NCBI RefSeq assembly: GCF_900637185.1
Contig: NZ_LR134352.1
Coordinates: 6,919,364 to 6,983,363 of the forward strand
Direction of reading: 5' to 3'
DNA from: Nocardia asteroides
GTDB taxonomy: Bacteria > Actinomycetota > Actinomycetes > Mycobacteriales > Mycobacteriaceae
DNA: 64,000 nt
Part shown: positions 1-26,030 of the stretch, piece by piece
How the letters are laid out: each line of letters opens with the position of its first letter
Numbering within the stretch: position 1 is the first letter of the stretch
Translations under genes and position numbers: made by a program
The notes under the pieces: model-generated
Database searches by the model: none
Told to the model about the DNA's origin: nothing
Seen by the model: only the letters and a program-made list of their open reading frames with translations

Positions 1-139
1 TACCGGCAAGAAACTCGAAGTCCCGATCAAGAAACTCTTCCAGGGCGCCGACCCCGCTCGCGTCGTCGAACGCAGCGCCGTCGACGACCCGTCCCTGCTC
101 GACTGGTATGCCCGGATAACCCCACCCCACAAGCCCTAA
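1..139 (+). CDS. Acyl-CoA (acetoacetyl-CoA) synthetase, C-terminal end only
   Basis: Only the last 46 complete codons are in the window; the frame is open from base 1 (codons begin at base 2) and ends at TAA 137-139. The residues begin TGKKLEVPIKKL and end TPPHKP. TGKK is the catalytic-lysine motif of the ANL adenylating superfamily, and the tail LEVPIKKLFQG looks like acetoacetate-CoA ligase, which makes acetoacetyl-CoA from acetoacetate and ATP. The rest of the enzyme lies upstream of the window, so the substrate assignment rests on a short stretch. A tandem-TetR gene begins 12 bases after the stop on the same strand and may be linked to it. Confidence 0.65.
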   Translation, partial: TGKKLEVPIKKLFQGADPARVVERSAVDDPSLLDWYARITPPHKP

Positions 140-151
140 TACACTTCTCGC

Positions 152-1378
152 ATGAATGTCGGCGAGTCTCGTGGTGCGCGTGGATCGGTAGTCGGCGGAA
201 CGAAGGACGGGGTGCGGCGGCGGCCGAAGAATCGGCGGGCGCAGATCGCGGCCACGTCGGCGATGGCGTTCGGCGCGGCCGGGTATCACGGCGTGAGCAT
301 GGAGGACATCGCGGCGGGGCTCGGGATCAGCTCGGCGGCGCTGTACCGGCACTACCCGAGCAAGTACGCCCTGTTCCGGGAGGAACTGCTGCGGGTCGGC
401 AACGCCTTCACCACCTCGATCGAGGTGCCTGCCGACGCGACGCTCACCGCGGCGGAACGGCTGCGGCACATGCTGACCGGGCTCGTCGGCGCGACGGTGG
501 AGAACCGTTCCACCGTCACGCTGGTGCGCTGGGAGGGCCGCTACCTCGAGCCCGCCGACCGGCTGGTGCTCGACGAACAGCGCGCCACGGTGCTGGCCGC
601 CTTCGACACACAGCTCGCGATCCTGCGGCCCGAGCTGGCCGCACCGGACCTGCGCATGCTCTCGACCGCGATGTTCGGCGTGATCACCAGCATCGCCGAT
701 CACCATGCCGCGCTTCCCGCCCGCACGCTCAACCGGCTGCTCGGCGCGGCCTGCCTGGCCCTGATCGACGACGAATTGCCGCCCGCGGCAGTGAATTCCG
801 AGCAGGCGGCGCAGATCGAGATCCCGGAGTCGTTCAAACACGAACTGCTGCTGCGCAAAGCGGTCGAGCTGTTCCACGAGCGCGGCTATCCGAACGTGAG
901 CGTCGAAGACATCGCCTCGGCGGCCGGTCTGTCGGCGGCCTCGGCGGTGTACCGCTTCTATCGCGGCAAGAGCGACATCCTCGCGGCCGCGTTCCGTCGC
1001 GCCGCCGATCGGGTGTCCGGCGCGATCGGTCCCGCGGTGGCCGGTACCGACGGCAGTGCCGCCGCTCTGGACGTGCTGATCGAGCAGTTCGTCGCCGACA
1101 CCTTCGACGAGCGCGCGCTCGCCGTGGTCTATTACGCCGAGTTCGGCCATGTCCCGGCCGAGGAGCGCGCGGTCCTGCGCAATATCCAGCGGCTCAGCGT
1201 GCAGGAATGGGCGCGCCTGGTCCGCGAGGAACGCCCCGAACTGTCCGCCGCCGAGGCCCGGTTCCTGGTGCACGCCGCCTTCGCCATGGTCATCGACCTC
1301 GGTCAGGCCTTCGGCCCCGATCCGGTCGCGTCCCGGGCCCGGGTATCCCATCTCATGCACCGGGTGCTGCTCGGCTGA
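152..1378 (+). CDS. Tandem TetR/AcrR-family transcriptional regulator (two HTH domains)
   Basis: A 408-residue protein, about twice the usual TetR length, with two separate TetR DNA-binding heads. The first lies at about residues 25-80 (GVSMEDIAAGLGIS then ALYRHYPSK) and the second at about 225-280 (NVSVEDIASAAGLS then VYRFYRGKS), each followed by a helical ligand/dimer domain. Known TetR proteins bind palindromic operators as dimers and release on ligand binding; a fused pair may act as a covalent dimer or bridge two sites. Its targets are unknown. Two identical-arm palindromes lie 42 and 93 bases after the stop and are the obvious candidates. The ATG at 152 follows the upstream stop by 12 bases; no strong ribosome binding site is visible. 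Confidence 0.85.
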   Translation: MNVGESRGARGSVVGGTKDGVRRRPKNRRAQIAATSAMAFGAAGYHGVSMEDIAAGLGISSAALYRHYPSKYALFREELLRVGNAFTTSIEVPADATLTAAERLRHMLTGLVGATVENRSTVTLVRWEGRYLEPADRLVLDEQRATVLAAFDTQLAILRPELAAPDLRMLSTAMFGVITSIADHHAALPARTLNRLLGAACLALIDDELPPAAVNSEQAAQIEIPESFKHELLLRKAVELFHERGYPNVSVEDIASAAGLSAASAVYRFYRGKSDILAAAFRRAADRVSGAIGPAVAGTDGSAAALDVLIEQFVADTFDERALAVVYYAEFGHVPAEERAVLRNIQRLSVQEWARLVREERPELSAAEARFLVHAAFAMVIDLGQAFGPDPVASRARVSHLMHRVLLG

Positions 1379-1420
1379 AGTCGAGGTCCGATGCGTCCTG
1401 GTCGTCGACGGGCTGGAAAT

Positions 1421-1485
1421 CTAGCAACGCTAGACAAGCTAGCGGAATCGGTGCTACCTTTGCTCCAGTTCCTAGCATTGCTAGG
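1421..1485. promoter_or_regulatory. Paired palindromic operators CTAGC-N3-GCTAG
   Basis: Two palindromes with the same arms, CTAGCAACGCTAG (1421-1433) and CCTAGCATTGCTAGG (1471-1485), are 51 bases apart start to start, with a further GCTAGC at 1438-1443. They bracket the predicted promoter of the downstream membrane-protein gene: the first overlaps its -35 and the second lies just after its -10. That placement fits a repressor. The binding protein is not known; the upstream tandem-TetR protein is an inference from position. Confidence 0.6.
1431..1460 (+). promoter_or_regulatory. Predicted promoter of the DUF1772-like gene
   Basis: A -35-like TAGACA (1431-1436) and a -10-like TACCTT (1455-1460) are separated by 18 bases, 46 bases upstream of the start codon at 1507. 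The position between two palindromes supports it. Confidence 0.45.
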
Positions 1486-1506
1486 TATCACGAGAGGGAG
1501 ACCGAA

Positions 1507-1983
1507 ATGCTCATCGCCACCGGCCAGATCGTCGCCATCGCCGCCGTGCTCGCCAATGCCGTCATCTACGGCACCGATGTCTGCGCCACCGTCATCACCC
1601 GGTCCGTCTACCGCAAGCTCGACGACGCCACCGTCACCCTGAGCGCGGGCTGGGGCCACTACTACGGCGACAAGCGCATGCCGATCGCCGGCGTGGGCGG
1701 CGTGGTCACCGCCGTGCTCACCCTGGTGATCGCGCTGTGCGCCGGGCAGATCGGCGCCGCCGTCGCGGCCGGGATCACGGTCGCGGCGCTGGTGACCTGG
1801 CTCGGCTTCTACGTCCGCGTCGCCAAGCCGATCAACACCAGGCAGACCGCTGCCGCCCTGAGCGGCGTCGTCCCGGCCGATGCCCGCGCGCTGCAGGACC
1901 GGTGGGACAGCATCCTGAAGTACCGGGTCGCCCTGCAGTTCGTCGCCCTCGCCGGCCTGTGCGCCGCACTGGTCCTGTTCTGA
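1507..1983 (+). CDS. Small integral membrane protein, DUF1772-like (anthrone oxygenase family)
   Basis: A 158-residue hydrophobic protein with about four membrane segments (residues ~4-24, 57-77, 80-100 and 138-156). The pattern of a short first helix, a loop containing a GHYYGDKRMP-like stretch and two close helices resembles DUF1772, a family that includes anthrone oxygenases but is mostly uncharacterised. I chose the ATG at 1507 because GAGAGGGAG lies 6 bases before it and the promoter/operator block lies upstream; a longer open frame begins inside the preceding regulator and is not credible. Likely under repressor control. The physiological reaction is unknown. Confidence 0.75.
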   Translation: MLIATGQIVAIAAVLANAVIYGTDVCATVITRSVYRKLDDATVTLSAGWGHYYGDKRMPIAGVGGVVTAVLTLVIALCAGQIGAAVAAGITVAALVTWLGFYVRVAKPINTRQTAAALSGVVPADARALQDRWDSILKYRVALQFVALAGLCAALVLF

Positions 1984-2086
1984 ATCGTCCACCGCCCGAA
2001 AATCAGTCGGCGCCGACCAGCTGACCTGCGGATTTCACCCGTTGTGTGTGAGGCTGGGCCGCGGCGACGGCGATTAGGGTGAATCG

Positions 2087-3511
2087 ATGGCCAGGGACCG
2101 GGGTGCGGAGGGGCTGAGCAGGCGCGCGCTGCTCGGGCTCGGCGCCGGGGTCTCGGTGGCCGCCGTCCTGGCGGGGTGCGGAGACGACGAGGTGGCGATA
2201 CCGGGGCCGGTGCACACAACCGGTACGCCCGATGTGCTGGGACTGTCCGAGGCGGCTTACATCTTCGGCTATCCGATGATCATGCTGGACATGATGCGGG
2301 CGGCGAGCGGGCCGACCAACACGATCGACCACAGCGTGCTGCCCGATCCCTACGATCGCGGCGTGGCCCGGCTCAGCCACGACATGGTGTACTCGCAAGC
2401 CTGGCTCGATCTCACCGACGAACCGCTGGTGTTGCAGATCCCCGGCATGGAAGCGGACCGGTACTGGATCTTCCAGCTGGTCGACGGGTGGGGCAACACC
2501 GTGCACGATCTGACCGGCCTGCAGCCGCGCAGCACCGTCGACGGGCCGCCCTACACCTACGTCCTCACCGGTCCGGCCTGGTCGGGACAGGTACCCGCCG
2601 ACACCACCCGGCTGCACATGCCCTCGGCCATGGCGACGATCGTGGGCAGGATCCAGATCAACGGAACCGCCGACGCGCCCGCGGTGAACCGCTTCCAGCA
2701 GCAGATCCGGTTGGTCCCGCTGAGCGCCTGGCAGCGCGGCGAACTCGACCGCACGATCAGCCGCGTACACCCGATCGACCGCGGCCCGGAGCCGCCGGTG
2801 AAACGGATCGCGGCGCTGGACGGGCGCACCTACTTCGACCGCATGTGCCGGCTGATGGTCGAGAATCCGCCCGCCCCCGCCGACGCCCCGCTGATGCGGC
2901 AGCTGGCGACGATCGGGGTGCGACCGGGCGGCACCGTCGACCAGCACCCGAGCGACCTGCTCGACGAGGCCGTGCGCCGGGCACACCGCACGATCGCCGA
3001 CTGGCCCGATCCCACCGCCCGGCACGTGAACGGCTGGGAGATCCCGCTGGACCTGGGCAATTTCGGCACCGACTACCTGCGCCGCGCCGCCCTCACCATG
3101 CGCTCCCCCGGTCTCGCCCCGATCCGCGACGTCCTCTACGCCACGATCTGGTCGGCCCGCGCCACCGACGACGCGGGCACGCCGGCGCGCTATCGCCTCC
3201 GCTTCGGCCCTGGCCAGTGGCCGCCGACGCACGCCTTCGCCTCGCTCACCGCCTACGATCCCCAGGGCTTCCTGATCCCCAACGCCGACGACATCTACAC
3301 GGTCGGCCACGTCCCGCCGCCCGCCGTCGCACCCGACGGTTCGGTCGAGATCGTCATCCAGGCCGAGGATCCCCGCCCCCGCGTCCCGACCGGCAATTGG
3401 CTCCCCATCCCCGCCGAGGGCACCTTCTCCCTCACCCTGCGCCTCTACGCGCCGAAAGAGCCCGCGATGGACGGCACCTGGGAGCCCCCACCACTGACCC
3501 GCGCCGACTGA
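2087..3511 (+). CDS. DUF1254/DUF1214-type protein, predicted Tat-exported lipoprotein
   Basis: A 474-residue protein. The N-terminus carries a twin-arginine signal (LSRRALLGLGAG, Arg12-Arg13), a hydrophobic core and a lipobox LAGC with Cys31 as the predicted lipidation site, so the mature protein should sit folded on the outer face of the membrane. The body fits the DUF1254 (N-terminal, with YIFGYPMIML and DMVYSQAWLDL) plus DUF1214 (C-terminal, with RFGPGQWPP and AFASLTAYD) architecture. No enzymatic role is established for the family. It is a stand-alone gene: the next gene is convergent, with 12 bases between stops. Start ATG 2087 is supported by the complete signal sequence. Confidence 0.85.
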   Translation: MARDRGAEGLSRRALLGLGAGVSVAAVLAGCGDDEVAIPGPVHTTGTPDVLGLSEAAYIFGYPMIMLDMMRAASGPTNTIDHSVLPDPYDRGVARLSHDMVYSQAWLDLTDEPLVLQIPGMEADRYWIFQLVDGWGNTVHDLTGLQPRSTVDGPPYTYVLTGPAWSGQVPADTTRLHMPSAMATIVGRIQINGTADAPAVNRFQQQIRLVPLSAWQRGELDRTISRVHPIDRGPEPPVKRIAALDGRTYFDRMCRLMVENPPAPADAPLMRQLATIGVRPGGTVDQHPSDLLDEAVRRAHRTIADWPDPTARHVNGWEIPLDLGNFGTDYLRRAALTMRSPGLAPIRDVLYATIWSARATDDAGTPARYRLRFGPGQWPPTHAFASLTAYDPQGFLIPNADDIYTVGHVPPPAVAPDGSVEIVIQAEDPRPRVPTGNWLPIPAEGTFSLTLRLYAPKEPAMDGTWEPPPLTRAD

Positions 3512-3523
3512 ACGAATCCGGGA

Positions 3524-4387
3524 TCAGCCGATGGTCGCCGTAGGCGGCACCGACTCCGCCGCCATGGTGAACACCGCGACGTAAAAGTCCGGGGCCACGC
3601 AGACCACGGGTTCGGCCGCGGTGAGTACCGGGCGCAGCCGCTCGCGGGAAACGACCAGGTAGGCGCCGTCGTTGTGACACCCGGTCAGGACGAACGCGAA
3701 GCTGCGGTCCCCCGCGCTCCGCCGGCTCGCGGAGCGGATGTCGGCGGCCGCGGCGGGTTCCAGCCCGCTGACGAACGCGGCGAGCTGATCCGGCTGCGAG
3801 ACCTCCGTTGCGCGCGCGGTGGCCGCGGCGATCCTCGTGAAGTGCGTGAGCTCGGCGGGACCGGGCGGGTCGGGGCGCAGGCCGCCGAGCCGGGTATCCG
3901 GCGGTACGTCGGCCTTCGGCAGGGCGAACACCGAGAGAATGTCCCACGGCGCATAGCATTCCGGCGGCGGGTCGTCGGCTCCGGTGAGGCGGGCGGAATA
4001 GTCCGCGCCACCCGTGCTGGTCAGCTTCGCACCGTCGCCGGGCAGGCATCCCGCGCCCCAGGACAGGGCGATCAGCGCCTCCGCCTCGAAATCACGTCCG
4101 GACAGCGCCTTTTCGATCTTCTGCGGCAGGTCCTCACCGGCATCGCTGAACCGGCCGGCGAACTGGCTGACATCGGCGGGCGACCGCAGCACCGTCCGGA
4201 CGGTGGGAAATCCGCGATCGGACTCGAACAGCACCGTCTCGGCGTGCTCGACGTCGTGGCTCGCCGACTTCCGCCCCGGCGGATCAGGGTTCGTCGACCC
4301 GAGGACCGCGGTCAGCCACCCGCCGACCGCCACACCGACGACGAGCGCCACCGCGACGCCGATCCGGTAGCGCGTGACGGTTCGCAT
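3524..4387 (-). CDS. Membrane-anchored extracytoplasmic protein of unknown function
   Basis: I do not recognise this 287-residue protein. It has one N-terminal hydrophobic helix (residues ~9-31, GVAVALVVGVAVGGWL) with no lipobox, so it is probably a signal anchor with the rest outside. Four cysteines (in GAGCLP, PECYA, LTGCHN and VVCVA) could form two disulfides. It begins 19 bases after the MbtH-like gene on the same strand, so it may be the last gene of the NRPS operon, although no role in peptide production can be read from the sequence. A secreted partner or an unrelated envelope protein are both possible. Confidence 0.7.
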   Translation of the reverse strand: MRTVTRYRIGVAVALVVGVAVGGWLTAVLGSTNPDPPGRKSASHDVEHAETVLFESDRGFPTVRTVLRSPADVSQFAGRFSDAGEDLPQKIEKALSGRDFEAEALIALSWGAGCLPGDGAKLTSTGGADYSARLTGADDPPPECYAPWDILSVFALPKADVPPDTRLGGLRPDPPGPAELTHFTRIAAATARATEVSQPDQLAAFVSGLEPAAAADIRSASRRSAGDRSFAFVLTGCHNDGAYLVVSRERLRPVLTAAEPVVCVAPDFYVAVFTMAAESVPPTATIG

Positions 4388-4406
4388 ACCTCACTGTACG
4401 GGCGGG

Positions 4407-4622
4407 TCAGCTTTCGTTGGCCATGGCGGCGATGAGGGAGTTGGGGCGCATGTCGAGCCAGTGGGATTCGACGTAGTGCAGGCAGGAGGTGCGGGTGGCG
4501 GCGCCGAAGGCGACCGTCCAGCCGCCGGGGACGGCGGCGAAGGTGGGCCAGAGGGAGTGTTCGCCTTCGGCGTTGACCAGAACGTAGAACTGGGCGTTCT
4601 CGTCGTCGAACGGATTGCTCAT
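4407..4622 (-). CDS. MbtH-like NRPS accessory protein
   Basis: A 71-residue protein of exactly MbtH size. It shows the family signature: N-terminal NPFDDENAQFYVLVNAEG, then HSLWPTFAAVPGGW with the conserved Ser, Leu and Trp residues, and SHWLDMRPNSL near the end. MbtH-like proteins bind the N-terminal subdomain of NRPS adenylation domains and are needed for solubility or activity of many of them. The ATG overlaps the TGA of the upstream NRPS-like gene (ATGA, 4619-4622), so translation is probably coupled and it serves the adjacent assembly line. Confidence 0.93.
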   Translation of the reverse strand: MSNPFDDENAQFYVLVNAEGEHSLWPTFAAVPGGWTVAFGAATRTSCLHYVESHWLDMRPNSLIAAMANES

Positions 4623-7600
4623 GGGGTGTTCCTTTCGGCGGGGGTACGAAGGTCGAACGCCGCGCTGGGGGCGTCCGGGTCGGCGGTGAGCAGGCCGAGG
4701 GCGCGGGCGAAGCGGCGCAGCAGCGCGGCGGCGGCGGCTTCGTCGAAACGGTCCGCACTGTATTCGATCTCGACGCCGAGGTCGCTGTCGGGGCCCGCGC
4801 CCGCGGAGACGATGAAGTGCACGCCGTCGGCGACGGTCGGCCCGTCGAAGCGGACCTCGGTGAGGTCGAGCCCGGGGACGCCGAAGGCCTCGGCGCCGGT
4901 GTCGAGGTAGCTCAGGGTCACCGCGCCGAGCGGGCCGCTCAGCGCGCACGTCTCGCTGGTCGCCGCGGTGGTCGAGGTGATGACGGAATCCGGTTCGGCA
5001 CAGAGCATTTCGGCCAGAGTGCCCGCGTCCGCGGTGCCGGACCGCCAGCCCAGCAACACCGTCATCGCGGCCCGGACCACCGCGAACGGCGGAACCGCGT
5101 GCCGCCGCGACAGTTCGGTGATCCGGGCGCCGACACCGGCACCGATCCGGGCACGCATGCTCGCGCCGCGGCCGGGCGGCGCCGCGGGTGTGCCGGTGTC
5201 CGGCGCGCCGATGGCGCCGAGGCGGACCAGCGCCGCCGCGGTGCCGTCGATCTCCCAGCGCGCGAGTTCGCCGGTGCGGAACATGCGTTCGCCGGGGATG
5301 CCGAAGGGATTGGCGACGAAACTGCCCGCGGTGCCGATCGGGTCGTCCCGGTAGCCGCGCGCCAGTTGCGCGCCGGACAGGTACAGCTCGCCCGCGACAC
5401 CCGGACTGGCCGGGCGCAGCCGGGCGTCGAGCACGTAGACCCGCCGGTTCCATTCGCGCACCCGCACGGCGGGCGGCTCGACGCCGTCGGTGTGCGCCGC
5501 GGCGGGATAGGTGAGGGTGACCGTGGCCTCGGCCCTGCCGTAGTCGTGGTGCAGGCGGGCGCCGGTCACGGCCCCGAAGGCGCGGACCTCGGCGGCGGAC
5601 AGCGGCGCGCCGAGGACGACGACGCTGCGCAGCGACGCGATCTCCGCGCGCAGCCCGGCCCGGTGGACGTGCTCGGTGAACGCGGTGAGCCGCCGCGGGG
5701 TGAAGTCGGCGGCGGTGACGCCGTAGGCGGCGACCAGCTCGGCTAACCGCGCCGGATCGGGTGGCTCGGTGAGCACGACGGTCGCGCCCACCCGCAACGG
5801 CAGCACGTAACCGTGCCATTCGGTGACCTCGCCGACGACCGCCTGATGCAGGTACACGTCGCGGCCGGTGAAGGCGTGCCGGCCCTGCATGCCGGTCAGC
5901 CGGTGGACGGCGGCGATGTGGCTGACGGTGATGCCCTGGGTGACGCCGTGCGGGTACAGCACGAACGCCGGATGCTCGGGCAGCACCGGCGCGCGCCGCT
6001 CCGACCTGGCGATCGGCTCGTCGGAGTACTCCGCGAGCGCCACCTCGTCGACCACGACACACGGAATGCCGTACACCGCACCGTGATCGCGGGTCCGCAC
6101 GGTCAGCACCAGCGCCGGGTCGGCGACCGGCGGCAGCACGGCGGGGCTGGTCGCGGTATCGACCGGCACCACCGCGCCGCCTGCCTTGAGGACCGCGTAC
6201 ATCGCGACCACCAGTTCCACCGAACGCGGAATATCCACGAGCACAGCGGATTCCGGGCCGATGCCGAGCGCGCTCAGGTGGCGGGCCAGCTGATTGGTGC
6301 GGCGGTCGAGGTCACCGTAGGTGATGATCGAGGCCGCCTCACCCGTGCTCGGGGCGTACACGACCGCCGGGTCGAAAGGGGTGGCAGCGGCCTGCGCTTC
6401 GAACTCGTCGAGCAGCAGTTCCCCGGGTAGGCCACCCTGGGGCGCGGCGGGGAGCGGGTTCCGGTCGTCGACCCGGCCGACGAACTCGAGTTCGGCGGTC
6501 CAGCCGTCGCCCGGCGGCCTGCGCCGCACGAGGTCGCCGGTGGCGAACATCCGGTCGTCGACCGGTCCGATGGGGTTGGCCAGGAAGGTGGCCGCGGTGG
6601 CCTGCCTGCCCAGGTAGCCGCGGGCCAGCTGCACGCCGGAGACGTAGAGTTCGCCGACCTCCCCGTCGGGCACCGGGCACAGGTGCTCGTCGAGGATCAG
6701 CAGTTCCACGTCGTCGGCGGCCGAGCCGAGCGGGACCACGTCGAGGTCGGCGCCGGTCACCTCGTGCGCGACCACCTCGCCCGCGGTCTCCGGCCTGCCG
6801 TACACGTGCCACAGCGTCGCGCCGCTGACGGCGCGCAGCGCGGCCCCGGTGCGGGCGGGCAGCGGCGCACCGTAGCTGAGCACGATGCGCAGCGAGTCCA
6901 GCCGCTCCTCGGCGTCGGGCAGCGCGGCCAGCGCCGCGAGCTGTTCGGGATCGAAACAGGCTGCGGTGGCGCGGGTCTCGGCGATCGAGCGGGCCAGCGA
7001 GTCGCCGGTGGGCAGTACCAGGGTGGCGCCGGTCTGCAGGGCGAGCAGCATCTCCCCCACTGTCGCCTGACCGGTCAGCGGCGCGTGCCAGAGCACCGAG
7101 TCGCCGGGGCCGAGGCCGCAGAGTCGCTGCCGCCACACCGAATTGGCCTGCGCGGCACGGTGTCCGACGACGACGGCGTTGGCGCCGGACACGTCGACCA
7201 CCAGGTAGGCCGGATTGTCGGCGCCGGGGCCCGCCAATTCGTCGGCCCCGATGTCGTCGGCGGCGACCGCGTCGACCCGCACCGTCGGCACCTCGGCGAC
7301 GGGCGCCGCGTCGGGCGCGGTGATCAGCAGGACCGGCGCGGCCAGCGCGAGGGTGCGCTGCCGCACGTCGGCGGCGGCGTCCGGGTCGAGCAGGACGAAC
7401 GCGCCGCCCGCGGTGATCACCGCGTGCACGGCCACGACCAGCTCGATCGAGCGCGGCAGGTCGACGGCGACGACGGTCTCCGGGCCGACGCCGCGCCCGG
7501 CCAGGCAGGCCGCCAGCGTGTCGACCCGTTCGCCCAGGTCGCCGTAGCTCAGTTCGGTGGCGCCGTCGCGCACCGCGACGGCGTCCGGATCCTGGGTGAT

Positions 7601-7713
7601 CCGGGTGGTGAAGGCGGCGAGCAAGGTGGCGGGGTCACGCCTGCGCTCGTCGGCGGAGTCACGCAGCAGCGCGTCGAGCGAGACAGCGGCCGTGACCGAA
7701 TCCGTGTGCGACA

Positions 7714-7714
<1 letters not shown>
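4619..7714 (-). CDS. NRPS-like protein with two degenerate adenylation domains and a partial condensation domain
   Basis: A 1031-residue protein laid out as A*-A*-half C. The first A-like domain is ~27-425, the second ~430-830, and the remainder resembles the C-terminal half of a C domain. Both A domains look inactive. The P-loop-like A3 motif (normally TSGSTGxPKG) reads VDVSGANAVVVGH and YPHGVTQGITVSH. The position of Asp235, which binds the substrate amino group, is not Asp in the first and probably Glu in the second. YGPTE has become YGRPE and YGRAE. The C-terminal subdomain with the catalytic A10 lysine is missing from both. There is no carrier-protein LGGxS motif and no HHxxxDG. Yet the frame is intact over 1031 codons with normal codon use. 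It starts at ATG 7714, overlapping the stop of the large synthetase (TGATG), and overlaps mbtH downstream. It may be a scaffold or a relic; the function is unknown. Confidence 0.88.
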
Positions 7715-25563
<17,849 letters not shown>

Positions 25564-25568
25564 CAGAG

Positions 25569-25575
25569 CCTCCTC
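25569..25575 (-). promoter_or_regulatory. Ribosome binding site deciding the NRPS start
   Basis: The minus strand reads GAGGAGG, then CTCTG, then GTG at 25563. This is a near-perfect Shine-Dalgarno at ideal spacing and argues for the GTG over the ATG 63 bases upstream. Confidence 0.8.
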
Positions 25576-25888
25576 GAATCGCGAAAAAAAGCACAGGCGA
25601 ACCGTTTTCGGGCAGCACGAAGACACCTCTGGTACTCCGTGATGCGAGAAATTCGCCTAGGAGCGCAGTGGGCGCGTAGCGCCGCACTCGCGCAGGATCC
25701 CCGACAGATCATGTGGACGAGATCGACGACCCGGGGGCCGCCGGCGCGACGAACGGTGGTCCGCCGCGGGGTGCCTAGCTGTTGATCGTTCCTCCAACAT
25801 CGCGGCCGCGGCTCGAGCCTCGCGCCCCGGCTTTGTCACTTACATCACATGGCTGCCTGTCCATGCATTGCAGACACTAGGCGGTCAG

Positions 25889-25916
25889 TTAATAAAAAGA
25901 AACTTTTTCCGCTAAA
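25889..25916 (-). promoter_or_regulatory. Candidate promoter of the NRPS operon
   Basis: On the minus strand a -35-like TTTAGC (25916-25911) and a -10-like TATTAA (25894-25889) are 16 bases apart inside the only AT-rich patch upstream of the NRPS gene. A 6-bp dyad (25894-25908) fills the spacer and could be an operator. No IdeR-type iron box was found. Confidence 0.35.
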
Positions 25917-26030
25917 AAATCCGGACGATTGTCCAGGGGGTTTCGGGAGGTGCCCATGACCTGGGCAGCAGTGTGTGCTCCGCCACATCTACGCCGGATG
26001 TGTGAGCTACCGCACTTTCAGAAATGGAGA

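Larger units (their letters stand above)
25564..26030. other. Gene-free upstream region of the NRPS locus
   Basis: A stretch of 467 bases between the NRPS start and the stop of the GAF-type regulator, both on the minus strand. It contains an AT-rich block at about 25885-25920 in an otherwise GC-rich background, with a perfect AAAAAG-aaa-CTTTTT dyad at 25894-25908 and a possible NRPS promoter. If that promoter is used, the NRPS mRNA has a leader of about 310 bases. Short open frames inside it show no protein-like features. Confidence 0.6.

Noticed and set aside
2003..3310. A 435-codon minus-strand frame opposite the DUF1254 gene
   Set aside because: No protein-like features; the plus strand has a Tat signal, a lipobox and family motifs.
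25657..25839. A 60-codon frame in the NRPS leader as a leader peptide
   Set aside because: Arg/Ala-rich with no ribosome binding site and no attenuator-type codon run.
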